Counted from the stretch's first letter, positions 53,435 through 63,304 are shown. The stretch: DNA of 64,000 nt from Anaerovibrio sp. JC8 (GCF_002100115.1 NZ_ANBM01000004.1:62001-126000), one strand, 5' to 3'. Program-made: numbers and translations. The notes: generated by a model not told the origin, from the letters alone.

Positions 53435-54428
53435 ACTTGCCTCCAACTTTCAGATTATTTTTCCGGGGGCGAATGGACACATCCCCTGCATAAACCTTGC
53501 GGATTTCACTGCTGCCCTCCGGCTGTACCAGCAGGGCACCATCGGTATCAATATCCACGGCCCGGCCGGCGAAGGTTTCATTGATTCCCAGCACATTTAT
53601 GTCCTCTCCCAGGGTAACGGACAGCTTTCGCCATCTGTCCAGCACCCCATCAAAGCCATTGCGTCTGGTATCCAGATAATTGGCCTCCAGCCGACGGAGA
53701 ACCCGCTGGAAAAAGGCCACCCTGTCAAAATCACCGATGAACATGGACATGGAGCCGGCCTTGTCCTTTATATCCTCCGGAAAGGTGGTCGGGTCAATAA
53801 TGGCATTAATTCCCATACCAATGACCACGTAATTTATGCGGTCAATTTCCGCACTCATTTCCGTCAGAATGCCCACCAGCTTCCGACCCTGATATAATAT
53901 ATCATTTGGCCACTTAATGCCAGCCTCCAGACCAACCTCGTGCATGGCCTCCACAATGGCCACCGCCGCCAGCAGGGTACACTTCGGTGCCTCCTGAGGC
54001 AGAAAATCCGGCTTTAGGATAACAGAAAACCAGATGCCCCCCTTGGGACAGAAGAAGCTCCGGTCCAGGCGGCCCTTGCCGGTGTTCTGGCTTTCCGCCA
54101 CCACCACCGTGCCATCGGGAGCCCCCTGGGCTGCCAATCGCTTGGCCTCATTGTTGGTGCTGCCGATATCCTCAAAGGCCACTATCTGGCTGCCAATAAC
54201 CTTGTTTCCCAGGCCGTGGCTGATGACCTCCGGCAGCAGCCTGTCAGGAGCCCCCACCAGCTTGTAGCCGTTACGGGCCTGACTGTCGATATTGTAGCCC
54301 GCATTTTTCAATTCATTTATATGCTTCCAGACAGCAGTACGGGATACCCCCAGCCTTTCTGCTATATCAGCCCCGGAGAGGTAACGGTCCCCGGCGCCCC
54401 GTAGCAGCTCCAAAATCCCCTGTCGCAT
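53418..54428 (-). CDS. birA: Biotin protein ligase / biotin repressor BirA
   Basis: BirA attaches biotin to carboxylases and represses biotin genes. The ATG at 54428 gives 336 residues; the longer frame runs into the ftsH terminator. The N-terminal helix-turn-helix (about 17-40) is [20 protein letters not shown]. The ligase core has [20 protein letters not shown] near residue 116 and [20 protein letters not shown] near residue 165. A C-terminal SH3-like domain includes [15 protein letters not shown]. birA-coaX-dusB form an operon. Confidence 0.95.
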   Translation of the reverse strand: MRQGILELLRGAGDRYLSGADIAERLGVSRTAVWKHINELKNAGYNIDSQARNGYKLVGAPDRLLPEVISHGLGNKVIGSQIVAFEDIGSTNNEAKRLAAQGAPDGTVVVAESQNTGKGRLDRSFFCPKGGIWFSVILKPDFLPQEAPKCTLLAAVAIVEAMHEVGLEAGIKWPNDILYQGRKLVGILTEMSAEIDRINYVVIGMGINAIIDPTTFPEDIKDKAGSMSMFIGDFDRVAFFQRVLRRLEANYLDTRRNGFDGVLDRWRKLSVTLGEDINVLGINETFAGRAVDIDTDGALLVQPEGSSEIRKVYAGDVSIRPRKNNLKVGGKYAFSN

Positions 54429-54461
54429 AACAAAAAATCCTCGCTTATTTCCATAAACCAT

Positions 54462-54506
54462 CAAAAGGGGCTGCTGCATCTATGGATTACATGCTTCAGC
54501 CCCTAT
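54462..54506 (-). terminator. Terminator of ftsH
   Basis: The stem AGGGGCTG / CAGCCCCT, with a 23-base loop, is followed on the minus strand by TTTTGATGG, just after the ftsH stop and before birA. Confidence 0.8.
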
Positions 54507-54515
54507 GAATACTTT

Positions 54516-56513
54516 TTATTTATCAGTGGTACTATTCAGTTTTGGTTCCGGCTCAGTATAAGGAACCTCCACCTCGTCCTCAGCCTTTTCAGCAGCCGCA
54601 TCACCATCGGCAGTTGCCTGCTCCACCGGCTCTACGGGAATCAGCTTTGGCTCATTATCGTCATCCTTAGGCTCTTCCGGCTTCTTTTCAGCCTCTTCCT
54701 TTTCGGTGACATTACCAAAGCCAACCAGCTCCTTCAGCTCTGCAGCCTCCAGAGTTTCCTTCTCAATGAGGGCCTCGGCAATAACATGCAGCTTGTCGAT
54801 ATTTTCAGTAAGGAGCTCACGGCAGGCCTCATAGGCCTCCTCAATGTACTTGCGAACCTCACGGTCAATATCGCTGGCAACCTCTTCAGAATAATTTCTC
54901 TGATTATTGATGTCACGGCCAAGGAAAACCTGATGGTCACGGCTCTCACCATAGGCCACAGGACCAAGGGTAGGACTCATACCATACTGGGTAATCATGC
55001 TTCTTACCAGCTGGGATGCCCGCTGAATATCATTCTGGGCACCGGTGCTGATTTCCTTCAGCACAACCTCCTCGGCTACACGGCCTGCCAGCAGGGTTTT
55101 CAGCTGGTCAAGGAGCTCGCTTCTGGTAGCATAGGAACGGTCCTCCTTAGGAAGCATGAGGGTATAACCGCCCGCCCTTCCTCTAGGAATAATGGTAACC
55201 TTGTGAACAGGGTCAGCATTTGGCAGGAGCATGCCCACCAGAGTATGACCACCCTCGTGATAAGCGGTCAGCTTCTTTTCCTTATCGCTCATCACCTTGG
55301 ACTTGCGCTCAGGACCGGCCATTACACGTTCAATGGATTCCTCCATCTCCTGCATGGCAATGGACTTCTTGTCCCGGCGGGCAGACAGAAGAGCCGCCTC
55401 ATTTACCAGATTGCTGAGGTCAGCACCGGTAAAGCCGGGAGTACGTCTTGCCAGCACGTTGAGGTCAACGTCCTTGTCAATCGGCTTGTCCTTGGTATGA
55501 ACCTTCAAAATAGCCTCACGGCCCTTAACATCCGGCTTGTCCACCACAATCTGGCGGTCAAAGCGGCCCGGACGCAGCAGAGCTGGGTCCAGAATATCCG
55601 GACGGTTGGTAGCCGCAATAATAATAATGCCCTCGTTGGCAGCGAAGCCGTCCATTTCAACCAGCATCTGGTTAAGGGTCTGCTCACGCTCATCGTGACC
55701 GCCACCAAGGCCGGCACCACGCTGACGTCCTACGGCATCAATTTCATCAATAAATACAATACAAGGTGAGTTCTTCTTGGCCTGATCAAAGAGATCACGG
55801 ACACGGGAAGCACCCACACCTACGAACATCTCCACGAAGTCGGAACCACTGATGGAGAAGAACGGTACACCGGCCTCACCGGCAACGGCCTTGGCCAGCA
55901 ATGTCTTACCAGTACCCGGAGGGCCAAAGAGCAAAACACCCTTTGGAATCTTGGCACCCAGCTGATTAAACTTGGCTGGCTGCTTAAGAAATTCTACTAC
56001 TTCCTCCAGCTCCTGCTTGGCTTCATCAGCACCGGCCACATCCTCAAAGCGGACCTTCACCTTGTCGCCGCCGCTCATTTTAGCCCGGCTCTTGCCGAAG
56101 GACATAACCTTGCCACCGCCCCCCTGGCTCTGCTGCATGATAAAGAACCATACACCAACCAGCAACAGGATAGGCAATACAGAGGACAGCAAGGTGGACC
56201 ACCATGGTGGCTCCGGCGGATTTTCTGCCTTAATATCTACCTTCTTGTCCTCCAGCAGCTTGATAATATCGCTGCGCTCACTAGGATAGGTAGGCAGAAC
56301 CGTAGTAAACTCTGTACCATCACTTAAGGTACCCTTTATGATGTTTTCAACAATAACAACCTTGGCAACCTTACCATCATTGATTTCCTGGACAAAGGAT
56401 GAATAATTCATCTCCATCTTGGAAGGACCCTTGGCAGAGAAATAATCAATCAATGATATGGCAACCAGAATGATGAGCAGGTAAAAACCCACATTACGGA
56501 TAAACTTATTCAA
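54516..56513 (-). CDS. ftsH: ATP-dependent zinc metalloprotease FtsH
   Basis: FtsH is a membrane AAA+ protease for damaged membrane proteins and regulators. The 665-residue protein has two membrane helices, at about 7-25 and 104-123. Walker [21 protein letters not shown] is near residue 193, and Walker [13 protein letters not shown] follows. The SRH region is [20 protein letters not shown]. The zinc site is [14 protein letters not shown] (HEGGH) near residue 418. The C-terminal tail is acidic. The order tilS-hpt-ftsH is widely conserved. Confidence 0.97.
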   Translation of the reverse strand: MNKFIRNVGFYLLIILVAISLIDYFSAKGPSKMEMNYSSFVQEINDGKVAKVVIVENIIKGTLSDGTEFTTVLPTYPSERSDIIKLLEDKKVDIKAENPPEPPWWSTLLSSVLPILLLVGVWFFIMQQSQGGGGKVMSFGKSRAKMSGGDKVKVRFEDVAGADEAKQELEEVVEFLKQPAKFNQLGAKIPKGVLLFGPPGTGKTLLAKAVAGEAGVPFFSISGSDFVEMFVGVGASRVRDLFDQAKKNSPCIVFIDEIDAVGRQRGAGLGGGHDEREQTLNQMLVEMDGFAANEGIIIIAATNRPDILDPALLRPGRFDRQIVVDKPDVKGREAILKVHTKDKPIDKDVDLNVLARRTPGFTGADLSNLVNEAALLSARRDKKSIAMQEMEESIERVMAGPERKSKVMSDKEKKLTAYHEGGHTLVGMLLPNADPVHKVTIIPRGRAGGYTLMLPKEDRSYATRSELLDQLKTLLAGRVAEEVVLKEISTGAQNDIQRASQLVRSMITQYGMSPTLGPVAYGESRDHQVFLGRDINNQRNYSEEVASDIDREVRKYIEEAYEACRELLTENIDKLHVIAEALIEKETLEAAELKELVGFGNVTEKEEAEKKPEEPKDDDNEPKLIPVEPVEQATADGDAAAEKAEDEVEVPYTEPEPKLNSTTDK

Positions 56514-56608
56514 ACCTCAACCCCCTAAAAAGGCAATAATCTCTACAAATAATGATTATATCACATTGAAAGATTATCTTACAAACCCATGAAAATTTCA
56601 TGAATAAA

Positions 56609-57145
56609 TCATGAATAAATTTCTCTCTTCAAAACGCCAATTACAGGCAGGTTTCTGTATTTTTCAGCATAATCAAGGCCATAGCCCACCAGGAACTCAT
56701 CCGGAACCTCAAAGCCGCAGTAGTCGATATTTACCTCAACCTGACGGCGGGATGGCTTGGAAAGAAGGGCACACAGCTTCACGCTGGCCGGCTTGCGTTC
56801 ACGGAGGAGAGCCATGAGGTTGGTCATGGTAAGACCGGAGTCAATAATATCCTCCACCAGAAGGACGTGACGGCCGGCAATATCCTTGTTCAGATCCTTC
56901 TTGATATTCACCTTGCCGCTGGACACAGCAGCATCACCGTAGCTGGAGGCCGCAATAAAATCAATGTTGATTGGCAGTTTGATCTGTCTGATAAGGTCTG
57001 TAAAGAACACTGCTGCACCATTCAGGATACCTACAACAACCACGTCCTTGCCCTCATAATCCTTGGCAATCTGCTGACCCAGCTCTGCAACCTTTGCTGC
57101 AATAGTTTTTTCATCAAACATTACACTTTCCAAATCATTTTTCAT
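56609..57145 (-). CDS. hpt: Hypoxanthine phosphoribosyltransferase
   Basis: Hpt salvages hypoxanthine and guanine with PRPP. The ATG at 57145 with AAGGAG nine bases upstream gives 178 residues. The PRPP-binding motif is VLLVEDIIDSGLTMTNLMAL near residue 94. VVVGILNGAAVFFTDLIRQI lies near the N-terminus, and the end contains DEFLVGYGLDYAEKYRNLP. It starts one base after the tilS stop. Confidence 0.96.
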   Translation of the reverse strand: MKNDLESVMFDEKTIAAKVAELGQQIAKDYEGKDVVVVGILNGAAVFFTDLIRQIKLPINIDFIAASSYGDAAVSSGKVNIKKDLNKDIAGRHVLLVEDIIDSGLTMTNLMALLRERKPASVKLCALLSKPSRRQVEVNIDYCGFEVPDEFLVGYGLDYAEKYRNLPVIGVLKREIYS

Positions 57146-57146
57146 T

Positions 57147-58565
57147 TTATTCTTCTCCTTTTCCATAAGAAAGTATTACATACTGCTTCGTATCCTTGTC
57201 AGCCAGGGCCACAGATGTCTGCCGCAGTCCTGCCACCCAGATGATTTCATCACTGTGGGAGCTGACCACCAGTGGTACGCTGTCCCGGCTGCTCCGTTCT
57301 ACCTTGGCATCAACAAAAAAATCCTTCAGCTTTTTGCTGCCGGCTTCCAGCCTGATTCTGTCACCATCCTGACGATAGCGCACAACAAGCTCTGTACCGC
57401 ATTTTTCGGCGTCACAATAAATTTTACATCTTGAAAAAGGGGCTTCCCCTTCCAAAGAATCTGTCACAAAAGCAGAAATAGAACCGCCTCCGGGCAATTC
57501 AACCTTACTTCCCAATTTAAGAATTATTTTATATGGTGTATCTTTTATTGTACCATGACTTGTCAAAAATTCATCATTATTTTTTGATAAATAAAAAAAG
57601 CCATAGCTGATTTTTCCCAAACAACGGTGGGACAGATTAAGAGATGTTCCTGTGGCCCCTTTCTTTATAAGCTCCAGCACAGCTTCAACATGCTGAAAGC
57701 CAAAGGCTTTACCCGGTCTGAGCTGACCCACCATATACTGAATCAGCCGCCGCTGAATGGCCAGTGGCTCCTGCAGAAAGTCCCCCACCGGGCACTTCAG
57801 GGTGTTGCCTTTCCCCGTATCCTGACTAATGAGCCTGTCCGCCGCCTGCCGGCACAGGCTGTCCAGCAGCTCCTCCTCGGGAGCCGTCAGCTCCGCCAGC
57901 TGGCACAGGCTCTGGGATATATTGGGGTTATACTCACTCTGCAACAGGGGCAGCAGCTGAAGCCGCAGCTTGTTGCGGGTGCAGTCCGGCTCCTGGTTGG
58001 TGGCATCCAGACGGGGGCTCAGCCCCTGCTGACGGCAATACTCCACCAGCTCAGCCTTGGTAAAGCCCAGCAAGGGGCGGATAAGATTATCCCTTTTTGG
58101 CAGCATTCCCGTCAGCCCCTTCATACCAGTGCCACGCAGAAAGTGCATCAGCACCGTTTCCGCCTGGTCATCGGCATGATGGGCCGTGGCAATAAGGGCA
58201 TTATTCAAGCCTTCAGCCAGCTGCTGCAGAAAAGCATAACGCATTCTTCTGGCACAGGTTTCAAGGGACTCTCCGCTTTCCCTGCTCAGCTGGGGAATAT
58301 TGCCCGACTCCGCATAAAAAGGAATCCCCTTATTCTGGCAATAATCCCGTACAAAGGCCTCATCATCCATGGAGGCCTGGCCCCGAATGCCGTGCTCGTA
58401 ATGGGCCGCCACCACCTTAATGGCCAGCTTGTCCCTCAGCCCCCATAGCAAATCCAGCAAAGCCAGAGAATCCGGCCCCCCGGAGCAGGCCACGATTACG
58501 GTCTGTCCCGGCTCCGTCACAAAATGGGACTGCCAATATTCTGTTAGGCTTTTTTCAATGGCCAT
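57147..58565 (-). CDS. tilS: tRNA(Ile)-lysidine synthase TilS
   Basis: TilS converts C34 of tRNA-Ile(CAU) to lysidine so it reads AUA. The ATG at 58565 with GGAGG five bases upstream gives 472 residues. The PP-loop motif is VIVACSGGPDSLALLDLL near residue 24. HHADDQAETVLMHFLRGTGM lies near residue 133. A central TilS domain and a C-terminal domain with YRQDGDRIRLEAGSKKLKDF follow. Confidence 0.96.
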   Translation of the reverse strand: MAIEKSLTEYWQSHFVTEPGQTVIVACSGGPDSLALLDLLWGLRDKLAIKVVAAHYEHGIRGQASMDDEAFVRDYCQNKGIPFYAESGNIPQLSRESGESLETCARRMRYAFLQQLAEGLNNALIATAHHADDQAETVLMHFLRGTGMKGLTGMLPKRDNLIRPLLGFTKAELVEYCRQQGLSPRLDATNQEPDCTRNKLRLQLLPLLQSEYNPNISQSLCQLAELTAPEEELLDSLCRQAADRLISQDTGKGNTLKCPVGDFLQEPLAIQRRLIQYMVGQLRPGKAFGFQHVEAVLELIKKGATGTSLNLSHRCLGKISYGFFYLSKNNDEFLTSHGTIKDTPYKIILKLGSKVELPGGGSISAFVTDSLEGEAPFSRCKIYCDAEKCGTELVVRYRQDGDRIRLEAGSKKLKDFFVDAKVERSSRDSVPLVVSSHSDEIIWVAGLRQTSVALADKDTKQYVILSYGKGEE

Positions 58566-58581
58566 AATGCCCTCCAAAATA

Positions 58582-58612
58582 CAAGAAAAGCACCTTTTAA
58601 AAAAGGTGCTTT
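58582..58612 (-). terminator. Terminator between the S1-domain gene and tilS
   Basis: The stem AAAGCACCTTTT / AAAAGGTGCTTT is followed on the minus strand by TCTTGTATTTTGG, then the tilS Shine-Dalgarno. It probably attenuates rather than stops transcription into tilS, as no promoter with a clear -35 is seen between them. Confidence 0.7.
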
Positions 58613-58620
58613 CAGAAAGC

Positions 58621-59112
58621 TTATCTTCTGCGGCCACCGCCACGGCCACCGCGCTTTGAATCAGTCTTGCGGCTAAGGTCAGTCAGGCGCTCATCACTGT
58701 CCTTAAGGAAGCGGGAAAGCTTATCCTCAAAGGATGCAGTTGCGTTATTAAAGCGACTGCTGCCACCGGCACTGCGGGCAAAGCCGCCTGCTGGTCTGCT
58801 GCCCATGCTTGAACGTGGTTCAAAATTTTTCTTTTCAAAAGGCTTCTTTTCCGGGCTTGGCTGCTCCTCCTGCTTCTTCTCCTGAGCACGCTTTATGGAA
58901 AGAGCAATCTTTCCCTTTTCATCAACGGAAAGTACTTTGACCTTTACATTGTCCTGCTCATTCAGGAACTCACTAACACTATTGACATAAACGTCGGCAA
59001 CCTCGGAAATATGTACGAGGCCAACCTTTCCCTCCGGAAGGTTAACAAAAGCACCAAAATTAGTAATGCCAGAGACAACGCCCTCAACAATACTACCTAC
59101 TTCAATGGACAA
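58621..59112 (-). CDS. S1 RNA-binding domain protein
   Basis: The 163-residue protein has one S1 domain at residues 1-75 (VGSIVEGVVSGITNFGAFVN and GLVHISEVADVYVNSVSEFL). A charged linker follows, then an Arg/Gly-rich end (SKRGGRGGGRRR) likely to bind RNA. It resembles YabR/general stress protein 13 of Bacillus, encoded near divIC and tilS in the same order. A good promoter precedes it. Confidence 0.93.
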   Translation of the reverse strand: MSIEVGSIVEGVVSGITNFGAFVNLPEGKVGLVHISEVADVYVNSVSEFLNEQDNVKVKVLSVDEKGKIALSIKRAQEKKQEEQPSPEKKPFEKKNFEPRSSMGSRPAGGFARSAGGSSRFNNATASFEDKLSRFLKDSDERLTDLSRKTDSKRGGRGGGRRR

Positions 59113-59150
59113 AATACTTCCTCCTTAGATAATACAACACTAACACACGT

Positions 59151-59180
59151 ATTGTACCACCCTATTTCTTACAGTGTCAA
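59151..59180 (-). promoter_or_regulatory. Promoter of the S1-domain gene
   Basis: TTGACA (59175-59180), an 18-base spacer and TACAAT (59151-59156) lie on the minus strand about 38 bases before the start codon. Confidence 0.8.
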
Positions 59181-59202
59181 GAAAATCAAGGGTCTAAGCC
59201 CC

Positions 59203-59508
59203 TTACTTTTTTTGATAAATATAAGGTATTTCCCCATCCTTGGTCATACCCAAATCCTCACGGGCCAGCTTCTCCACATAGGCCGGATCCGCCAGCTGCT
59301 CCTTTTCCTGCTGCAGCAGCTCATTTTCCTCCTGGGCCGCCTTCAGCCTTGCCTCCGCCTGAACCTTGTCCTGGCTCAGATCGTGATAGGTGAAGGCCTG
59401 CTCCCCCAGCTTAAAGGCCGCCAGCAAAAACATGACCGCCATTATAATAACGAACCAGTTAATCTGACGCCTCTGAGGCCTTACAACATGCAATTTTGCC
59501 CTGCTCAC
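59203..59508 (-). CDS. FtsB/DivIC-like cell division protein
   Basis: DivIC/FtsB is a bitopic division protein that works with FtsL and FtsQ/DivIB. A GTG start with GGAGG six bases upstream gives 101 residues. The order is basic cytoplasmic start, one membrane helix at about 17-35 (WFVIIMAVMFLLAAFKLG), a Leu/Glu-rich coiled coil (EARLKAAQEENELLQQEKEQ), and the DivIC end YVEKLAREDLGMTKDGEIPY. It precedes the S1-domain gene, as in Bacillus. Confidence 0.92.
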   Translation of the reverse strand: MSRAKLHVVRPQRRQINWFVIIMAVMFLLAAFKLGEQAFTYHDLSQDKVQAEARLKAAQEENELLQQEKEQLADPAYVEKLAREDLGMTKDGEIPYIYQKK

Positions 59509-59557
59509 AAACGTCCTCCTTTCTGGTTCATACACATCGTCAAAATCACACTAAAAA

Positions 59558-60601
59558 TTACGTTTCACTCCACTGATAATAATCCGTTGTGGCAATACGC
59601 CTGTAGATGGAATTGCACTCATCACAGGCAAAGCGGGCCACCGTATCTCTCATATCGGCACGGCCATTGATAATCTTAACCGCCTCCGGCTCAAGATATC
59701 TCATGTTGGCACCACAGCGCGGGCAGGCACAGTTGCCATTTTCGTCCCGCTTCAGCTGCATTGGCTCCAAATCACCGGTGCCAATGATTTTCTGCCGCTC
59801 CGGAGTCAGGGTAAGCTCCTTCAGCTCAAAGACCTCATAAAGGCCGGAGCTCAGCAGCTCACGGTAAAAGGTATCACAGCGGCGACAGATATAACGCGGC
59901 TTGACATTTTCATAATCCACCTTGCCATTGACCACCCGGACCTGTCCCCCGTCGGAAAATTCCAGCTCCTGGTTGCAGACAGGACACAGATAACGGCCGG
60001 AGCCACTCTTGGCCAGGGCCACCACCGGATTGATATCCGTAACCGTATCCGTTGCAGTCTGAGGCTCCTCCTCATCCTCCAACGGGAAGGTATCATAAAG
60101 CCCGGAGCTTAACAGCTCACGGTAAAATACCCGGCAATCATCACAGATGAACTTGGGCTTAATGCTTTCATAATCCACCTTGTCCCCAATGACCTTGATG
60201 GCACCGCCCTCAGTACACCTCAATGTCTTGCTGCAGCGTGGACACTTGAAGCTGCCACCCTGCCCCTTAATGAGGTGAACCACCGTCTCCACATCCTTGG
60301 ACATGGAAGCCGCCTCCTGATTCTCAGAGGCGGTAGAATCCAGATGCATGGCCTTTGCTTCTTCCTTCAGCTCCTCATCCAGATCAAAAACATCATAGTA
60401 GCCGGAATGAAGCATCTCTCTGTAAAACTTCTGGCAATAAAAGCACACATGACGAGGCTTTATATTTTCATAATCCACCTTGCCATCAACAACCCTGACC
60501 TGTCCACCATCTTTATATACCAAGGGTCTGCCGCACTCCGGGCACAGCAGGGCCTCATCATTTCCTTTTTCTAATGCGGTAACTGACACCTTAACCACCA
60601 C
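59558..60601 (-). CDS. Protein of four tandem CxxC...CxxC zinc-ribbon repeats, unknown function
   Basis: The 347-residue protein is built from four related units of about 60 residues, at roughly 18-77, 117-176, 206-263 and 287-346. Each has CPxC, then a segment such as DGGQVRVVDGKVDYENIKP, then CxxC and FYRELLSSGLYDVFEL. All eight CxxC pairs are intact, so four treble-clef or ribbon zinc sites are likely. Acidic linkers separate the units. It has no signal peptide or membrane helix. Unit 4 is most divergent. It lies directly before FtsB/DivIC (50 bases). I do not recognise the family. Confidence 0.88.
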   Translation of the reverse strand: MVVKVSVTALEKGNDEALLCPECGRPLVYKDGGQVRVVDGKVDYENIKPRHVCFYCQKFYREMLHSGYYDVFDLDEELKEEAKAMHLDSTASENQEAASMSKDVETVVHLIKGQGGSFKCPRCSKTLRCTEGGAIKVIGDKVDYESIKPKFICDDCRVFYRELLSSGLYDTFPLEDEEEPQTATDTVTDINPVVALAKSGSGRYLCPVCNQELEFSDGGQVRVVNGKVDYENVKPRYICRRCDTFYRELLSSGLYEVFELKELTLTPERQKIIGTGDLEPMQLKRDENGNCACPRCGANMRYLEPEAVKIINGRADMRDTVARFACDECNSIYRRIATTDYYQWSET

Positions 60602-60744
60602 ACACTTTCTATAAAAGTATAGGAAGAATAGAAAAATAGAAACTCCCCAGATAATCCAGAAAGTTTATTAATAAAAATATTATAACATGAAACTAAAAAT
60701 TGAATACATAAAAAAATTGCATTTATTGGCAAAAATTCATTCTC

Positions 60745-61860
60745 TTAGCTCATATATTCTGCTATGGTAGTGGCAGCGTCGGTACGCCTGAATTTTCGGG
60801 AATTCTGGCTCATAAGGGCCAGCTTTTCCGGATGCCGCAACAGGTCCCCGATAATCTTGGCCAGACTGTCGCCGGAATGGAGCCAAACAGCCATGCCTCC
60901 CTCGGACATGAAGCGGGCATTATCCGTCTCAGGACCGGGAATAGGCTCATGAAGCACCATTGGAAGTCCCAAGGACATGGCCTCTGTCAGGGTGAGGGCC
61001 CCCGGCTTGGTTATGATAACATCGGAGGCTGCCATCAGCAATGACACCTTGTCCGTATATCCAAGGGCTGTAATATGGTGGTGAGAAGTAGCCGCAAAGG
61101 CCTCCACCTTCCTTTTCAGCTCCTCGTTGCGGCCCGCAATAACCAGCAGCTGCAGCTTTTCCCTAATCTTCTCCAGCTGGTCCAGGGCACCGTCCATACC
61201 CCCAAGGCCCAGACCGCCACCCATCATCATAATCACCGGATAATCCATGGACAGGCCCAGCTCTCGGCGGCACTCTGCCTTGTCATAGCCACGGCAGAAG
61301 GGCTCCGATACTGGAATGCCGCTGACGTGGATAATATCCCGGCTGATGCCGAATTCCACCAGCTGATCCCGCATGGATTCAATGGCCACAAAATAATGGT
61401 TCAGCTTGGGGCAGACCCACATCTGATGCACGGAATAATCCGTAATTATGGCACAGGAATCAAAATCCGCCTTTTTGTGCTCCAGCAGATGGGACACCGC
61501 ATCCGCCGGAAAGGGATGGGTGCAGATAATGGTATCCGGACGGTATTTCCTTATAAGAGACTTCATGGAATACACAATGACGGAGCTCATGGCCCATTTT
61601 ACAAAGCCACCCTTTTTCCGGCCGGCAGTAAACTGATACATAAACTCGTAGAGGTTGGGCACCAGATTCAGCATGGTCAGATAGCCGTGCTTCATCATGG
61701 CATTAATCCAGGAGGTTTTCATGGACATGAAATCAATGATATTTATGACAGCCTCCGGATGCTGTTTTTGGATGCTTTCAGCCACTGCAGCCGCAGCCTT
61801 TTCATGGCCTGAGCCCACCGAGGCCGTTACAATTAGAAAGGACTTGCCCTCCGACATCAT
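60745..61860 (-). CDS. MGDG/UgtP-type glycolipid glycosyltransferase
   Basis: The 371-residue protein opens SFLIVTASVGSGHEKAAAAV, the MGDG-synthase N-terminal motif. It has CTHPFPADAVSHLLEHKKAD and a GT-B C-terminal half with PVIMMMGGGLGLGGMDGALD near residue 209, then DVIITKPGALTLTEAMSLGL. By family it transfers Glc or Gal to diacylglycerol, making membrane glycolipid; a few relatives act on other lipids. The ATG at 60 bases inside the longest frame is chosen because GGAGG lies just before it. Confidence 0.85.
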   Translation of the reverse strand: MMSEGKSFLIVTASVGSGHEKAAAAVAESIQKQHPEAVINIIDFMSMKTSWINAMMKHGYLTMLNLVPNLYEFMYQFTAGRKKGGFVKWAMSSVIVYSMKSLIRKYRPDTIICTHPFPADAVSHLLEHKKADFDSCAIITDYSVHQMWVCPKLNHYFVAIESMRDQLVEFGISRDIIHVSGIPVSEPFCRGYDKAECRRELGLSMDYPVIMMMGGGLGLGGMDGALDQLEKIREKLQLLVIAGRNEELKRKVEAFAATSHHHITALGYTDKVSLLMAASDVIITKPGALTLTEAMSLGLPMVLHEPIPGPETDNARFMSEGGMAVWLHSGDSLAKIIGDLLRHPEKLALMSQNSRKFRRTDAATTIAEYMS

Positions 61861-61899
61861 CCTTCTACCTCCATAAGTGCAAAATTTAAACTCGACTAA

Positions 61900-61928
61900 A
61901 TTAAGCGGGAGCAAAACCCCCGCTTAAT
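61900..61928 (-). terminator. Hairpin after the SDR gene
   Basis: The stem TTAAGCGGG / CCCGCTTAA has a short loop and no clean U-run on the minus strand (TTTAGTCGAGTTT follows). It lies between the SDR stop and the glycosyltransferase start. It is a weak terminator at best. Confidence 0.5.
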
Positions 61929-61976
61929 ATGGCTAATTTTATCACACCGCCAACAAAGTAGCAACATTATCCAATT

Positions 61977-62741
61977 TTATGCCGTAATTCCCCCGTCAAC
62001 GCTCCAAATGGCACCGTTGACAAAGGCCGCCTCATCAGAGGCCAGAAAATCAATAACCGCCGCAACTTCCTCAGGAGTGCCGATTTTCCCCAGAGGATAA
62101 ACAGAGCTCATTTCCCGCAGAGCCTCATCCCGGTCAGGATACTGCTGCAGCTGCTTTTCCGTAAGGGGAGTCATTACATCCCCCGGACACACGCTGTTGA
62201 CCCGGATATTCCACGGCGCCAGCTCCAATGCCATGGCCTTTGTAAAGAGATTCACTGCCCCCTTGGAGGCACAGTAGGCACTGCACAGCATATTGCCGTG
62301 AACTCCCGCATCAGAGGAAACATTGACTATAGCCCCGGAGCCCTGCTTCTTCATTTCCATTGCCACCTGCCGGGTCATGAAATAGGTCCCCTTCACATTT
62401 ACATCCATGATGAGGTCAAAGTCCTCCTCATCCATATCCTCAATGGCCCGCTCAAAATAAATTCCCGCAGAGTTGACCAGTATATCTATGCGCTTATAAA
62501 TATCCAGGGTCTTTTGCACCGCATCGGCGCAGTCACTTAGCTTTCGCACATCACAGGGAATATAATTGCACCTTGCATTGCTGACCTTTTCCATCACGGA
62601 CTTTACAGCCCGCAGGCCACGGTCAGTATCCCGTCCCAGCATGACCACATTATATCCCTTTCCTGCGAATCTTTTGGCGGCAGCCAGCCCTATTCCGGAG
62701 GTGCCCCCGGTTATAATAACAGTTTTAGTCTCCATAATCAT
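61977..62741 (-). CDS. SDR-family NAD(P)-dependent oxidoreductase
   Basis: The 254-residue protein is a classical short-chain dehydrogenase. It has the nucleotide motif VIITGGTSGIGLAAAKRFAG near residue 8, NSAGIYFERAIEDMDEEDFD, the catalytic Ser/Tyr/Lys (NVSSDAGVHG and YCASKGAVNLFTKAMALEL), and the C-terminal VNGAIWSVDGGITA. It resembles FabG-type reductases, but the substrate cannot be named. It stands alone between HU and the glycosyltransferase. Confidence 0.9.
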   Translation of the reverse strand: MIMETKTVIITGGTSGIGLAAAKRFAGKGYNVVMLGRDTDRGLRAVKSVMEKVSNARCNYIPCDVRKLSDCADAVQKTLDIYKRIDILVNSAGIYFERAIEDMDEEDFDLIMDVNVKGTYFMTRQVAMEMKKQGSGAIVNVSSDAGVHGNMLCSAYCASKGAVNLFTKAMALELAPWNIRVNSVCPGDVMTPLTEKQLQQYPDRDEALREMSSVYPLGKIGTPEEVAAVIDFLASDEAAFVNGAIWSVDGGITA

Positions 62742-62778
62742 AAGTATCCTTTATATAGGCCAGGCCCAATAAGGGCAA

Positions 62779-62812
62779 CAAAAAGGCTGCCTCAGAAATT
62801 GTGGCAGCCAGA
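62779..62812 (-). terminator. Terminator of the HU gene
   Basis: The stem GGCTGCC / GGCAGCC, with an 11-base loop, is followed on the minus strand by TTTTTGTTGCC, starting about 25 bases after the hup stop. Confidence 0.88.
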
Positions 62813-62835
62813 TTGTATTACTTTAAAAAGCCTGA

Positions 62836-63168
62836 TTATCTTTTCTTGCCCTTCTTGGCTTTCTTGTCTTTCTTAGCTGGAGCAGCACCCTTCTTAGGGT
62901 TAACGGAATCCTTCAAAGCCTTACCAGCCTTGAATACAGGGTTCTTGGAAGCTGCGATCTTGATTTCCTCACCAGTCCGAGGGTTACGGCCGGTACGAGC
63001 GGCACGAGCCTTAACCTCGAAAGTACCAAAGCCAATCATCTGAACCTTGTCGCCTGCTACCAGGGCTTCCTGTACGCTTGCGAACAGGCCGTTTACTGCC
63101 TTTTCAGCATCCTTCTTGGTAAGACCTGCCTTTTCTGCAACCTTTGCAACCAACTGAGACTTATTCAT
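62836..63168 (-). CDS. hup: DNA-binding protein HU with Lys-rich C-terminal tail
   Basis: HU bends and compacts DNA. The ATG at 63168 with GAGGAGG upstream gives 110 residues. Residues 1-90 are the HU fold ([40 protein letters not shown]). A tail of about 20 residues, [14 protein letters not shown], extends beyond the usual 90-residue protein. Its own promoter and terminator make it a single-gene unit. Confidence 0.96.
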   Translation of the reverse strand: MNKSQLVAKVAEKAGLTKKDAEKAVNGLFASVQEALVAGDKVQMIGFGTFEVKARAARTGRNPRTGEEIKIAASKNPVFKAGKALKDSVNPKKGAAPAKKDKKAKKGKKR

Positions 63169-63240
63169 ATACATCCTCCTCTTATTTAGGTTTTTCTGAA
63201 ACCCGCATAATTGCTTGGTTTCTACCCCTTCATTGTCTCC

Positions 63241-63269
63241 AATATACCATAAACACTAGGTTTCTGCAA
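63241..63269 (-). promoter_or_regulatory. Promoter of hup
   Basis: TTGCAG (63264-63269), a 17-base spacer and TATATT (63241-63246) lie on the minus strand about 70 bases before the start codon. Confidence 0.82.
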
Positions 63270-63304
63270 TAAAAGTCTCAAAAATTATTGGATTTTTTTG
63301 AATT

